From the NCBI GenBank assembly GCA_964518765.1, contig CAZFJC010000039.1:1-12978 (forward strand): DNA of 12,978 bases, read 5' to 3'. Under the pieces are notes generated by a model, which was not told where the DNA came from, did no database searches, and saw only the letters and a program-made list of their open reading frames with translations. Positions 12,052 to 12,978 of the stretch are shown piece after piece. This stretch comes from CAZPNX01 sp964518765 (GTDB taxonomy: Bacteria > Edwardsbacteria > AC1 > EtOH8). How positions within the stretch are numbered: position 1 is the first letter of the stretch; each line of letters starts with the position of its first letter. The position numbers were made by a program, and so were the translations under genes.

Positions 12052-12099
12052 ATGCCGGCCAAGAAAAAGGCAAAGAAAGCCACAAAGAAGAAGAAGTAA
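12052..12099 (+). CDS. Lysine-rich micropeptide 2 (15 residues)
   Basis: Reads MPAKKKAKKATKKKK, nine lysines out of fifteen with Ala, Pro and Thr between, ending in a Lys run like micropeptide 1. Its own ribosome site AAAAGGAGGG (12037-12046) sits five bases upstream. The 55-base gap to micropeptide 1 has no promoter or terminator, so the two are probably one transcript. The similar design of two neighbouring ORFs with good ribosome sites argues against chance and for duplication or shared selection. Lys codons here mix AAG and AAA. The frame is also open leftward to 11878, across micropeptide 1 in another frame, but that reading has no ribosome site. Function unknown; DNA/RNA binding or attenuation are guesses. 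Confidence 0.6.
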   Translation: MPAKKKAKKATKKKK

Positions 12100-12114
12100 C
12101 TTAATTGTTACTTA

Positions 12115-12143
12115 AAAGTGCCCCGAAATATTCGGGGCACTTT
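12115..12143 (+). terminator. Terminator of the micropeptide unit
   Basis: A perfect 13-bp stem AAAGTGCCCCGAA (12115-12127), loop ATA, TTCGGGGCACTTT (12131-12143), followed by an AT-rich stretch. A smaller stem AAGTAAC / GTTACTT (12094-12113) includes the stop codon of micropeptide 2 and stacks just before it. The symmetric A/T flanks mean the stem could act in both directions. Confidence 0.85.
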
Positions 12144-12263
12144 ATATTTATATCTAAATATTTAGACAAATCGATTACACCCATTTTATCATTATATAAC
12201 TATTATTATATATAATTATCTATGTGATATTTAATATAGTATAATACTATTAAATTAATGTTA
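12144..12263. other. Very AT-rich spacer with short palindromes
   Basis: Almost pure A/T apart from a few bases, with no gene. It holds a perfect 14-bp palindrome TCTAAATATTTAGA (12153-12166) and a 15-bp one ATAGTATAATACTAT (12236-12250). These could be regulatory or simply reflect composition. Confidence 0.4.
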
Positions 12264-12292
12264 TTGACTTCAGCCCGTTTTTGTAATATATT
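12264..12292 (+). promoter_or_regulatory. Sigma70-type promoter of the TPR gene
   Basis: TTGACT (12264-12269), 17-base spacer, TATATT (12287-12292). The predicted start is near 12299, leaving a leader of about 40 bases before ATG 12341. Confidence 0.6.
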
Positions 12293-12340
12293 ATTAGCTG
12301 GGTTCACCACAAACGTAATGCAAACAGGAACGGGCCGGAT

Positions 12341-12978
12341 ATGGAATTCGAAACCGAAAGGCATTTCAAGACAGGGCGGGAGCTATTCGCCAAGGGGCGC
12401 TACGGCGAGGCGGTGCAGGAGTTGAAGAAGGCCATCAAGCTGTCGCCCAACTTTCCCGACCTGCACAACCAGCTGGGGCTGGCCCTGCACCTGAGCGGCG
12501 AGTTCGAGGAGGCCATCAGGGCCTTCCAGCAGTCGATCAAGCTTAACCCCAAGTATATCGAAGCCCACCTCAACCTGGCCATCACCCTCAACGAGCTGGG
12601 CCGCTACGAGGAATCGGTGTCCCATTTCACCAAGGCCTCGGAGGCCGAGGACGTCAAGGAGGGCATGGCCCTATCCATCCGCAACCAGCTGGCCGACACC
12701 CACACCAAGCTGGGCGACACCTACAACGAGATCGGCTATTACCAGGAGGCGGCCGAAGAATATTCCCGAGCCCTCAAGGTCAGCCCCAAGTTCCACGACG
12801 TCAGGCTGAAGCTTTCAAAGGCCCTGCTCAACCTGGGGCGCTACCAGGAGGCCTCGGAGAATCTGGAGGCAGTCCTGAAGACCAGCCCCAATTTTCTCGA
12901 AGCCATGATCTTTCTGGGGGTGGCCTACCTCAAGGCCGGCAACAAGGAGAAGGCCAGGGAGCAGTGGCAGCAATGCCT
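12341..12978 (+). CDS. TPR-repeat protein (C-terminus cut by the window end)
   Basis: The frame is open from ATG 12341 to the last base (212 codons visible, no stop). It is built of about six tetratricopeptide repeats, for example 7-40 (GRYGEAVQELKKAIKLSPNF), 41-74 (GEFEEAIRAFQQSIKLNPKY), 75-108, 117-152 (YYQEAAEEYSRALKVSPKF), 154-187 (GRYQEASENLEAVLKTSPNF) and the start of a sixth. TPR arrays form superhelical scaffolds for protein contacts. No signal peptide or other domain is visible in the present part, so the role is unknown. The ribosome site is weak (AGGA about 11 bases upstream). It returns to GC-rich codon use right after the AT-rich spacer and has its own promoter. Confidence 0.88.
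   Translation, partial: MEFETERHFKTGRELFAKGRYGEAVQELKKAIKLSPNFPDLHNQLGLALHLSGEFEEAIRAFQQSIKLNPKYIEAHLNLAITLNELGRYEESVSHFTKASEAEDVKEGMALSIRNQLADTHTKLGDTYNEIGYYQEAAEEYSRALKVSPKFHDVRLKLSKALLNLGRYQEASENLEAVLKTSPNFLEAMIFLGVAYLKAGNKEKAREQWQQC

Noticed and set aside
11878..12099. 73-codon ORF that includes micropeptide 2
   Set aside because: No ribosome site at 11878, and its Arg-rich centre is simply the AAG runs of micropeptide 1 read in another frame. Kept only as the basis of the frameshift idea.
1..12978. CRISPR arrays, tRNA or rRNA genes, insertion sequences
   Set aside because: I saw no regularly spaced repeats, no cloverleaf or rRNA signatures and no transposase gene. The AAGGAGGTGATC at 11924-11935 is a ribosome site, not an rRNA end.

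Overview
The window is bacterial, from one strand-mixed, gene-dense and mostly GC-rich genome. The gene content suggests an anaerobic or microaerophilic bacterium: hybrid cluster protein, rubredoxin, ferredoxin-like protein, a Cys-containing Rrf2 regulator and peptide-methionine sulfoxide reductases. A secreted hydrolase with a C-terminal IYPNP...DVAGR...L..GVYLL sorting tail points to the FCB superphylum or a candidate phylum that uses a type IX-like secretion tail. I cannot name the organism from sequence alone.

Left end (1-1568): an integron gene cassette. Two 59-bp attC-like sites (66-124 and 1510-1568) bracket a 1,444-bp unit that carries one complete ORF, a CPA2/Kef-type Na+(K+)/H+ antiporter. 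The cassette is visibly less GC-rich than its surroundings. The array seems to end at 1562, six bases before a strong stem-loop that lies downstream of a convergent chromosomal Nudix hydrolase gene.

Middle left (1619-6395): a MutT-like Nudix hydrolase (minus strand); an apparently exported MsrA-MsrB fusion with its own promoter and a canonical terminator; then a secreted C45/Ntn-type hydrolase overlapping or abutting pyruvate kinase on the plus strand.

Middle right (6469-9949): a minus-strand stress operon in the order rrf2 - ferredoxin-like protein - rubredoxin - small cupin - hcp. It begins at a near-perfect sigma70 promoter overlapped by a 29-bp palindrome (likely an Rrf2 operator) and ends at a 15-bp stem hairpin. 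Two inverted REP-like hairpins with complementary loops sit between cupin and hcp. Together these genes look like an NO/ROS or iron-sulfur stress response; MsrAB and the Nudix enzyme fit the same theme.

Right end (10081-12978): divergent from rrf2 is a VirK-like exported protein overlapping a membrane-anchored polysaccharide deacetylase. Then comes a very AT-rich stretch (about 11,600-12,300). It holds a terminator and a strong-looking promoter whose spacer is a 24-bp perfect palindrome. This promoter drives two tandem lysine-rich micro-ORFs of 18 and 15 codons, each with a strong Shine-Dalgarno sequence, followed by a terminator. This micropeptide unit is the most unusual thing in the window. 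The window ends inside a TPR-repeat protein with its own promoter.
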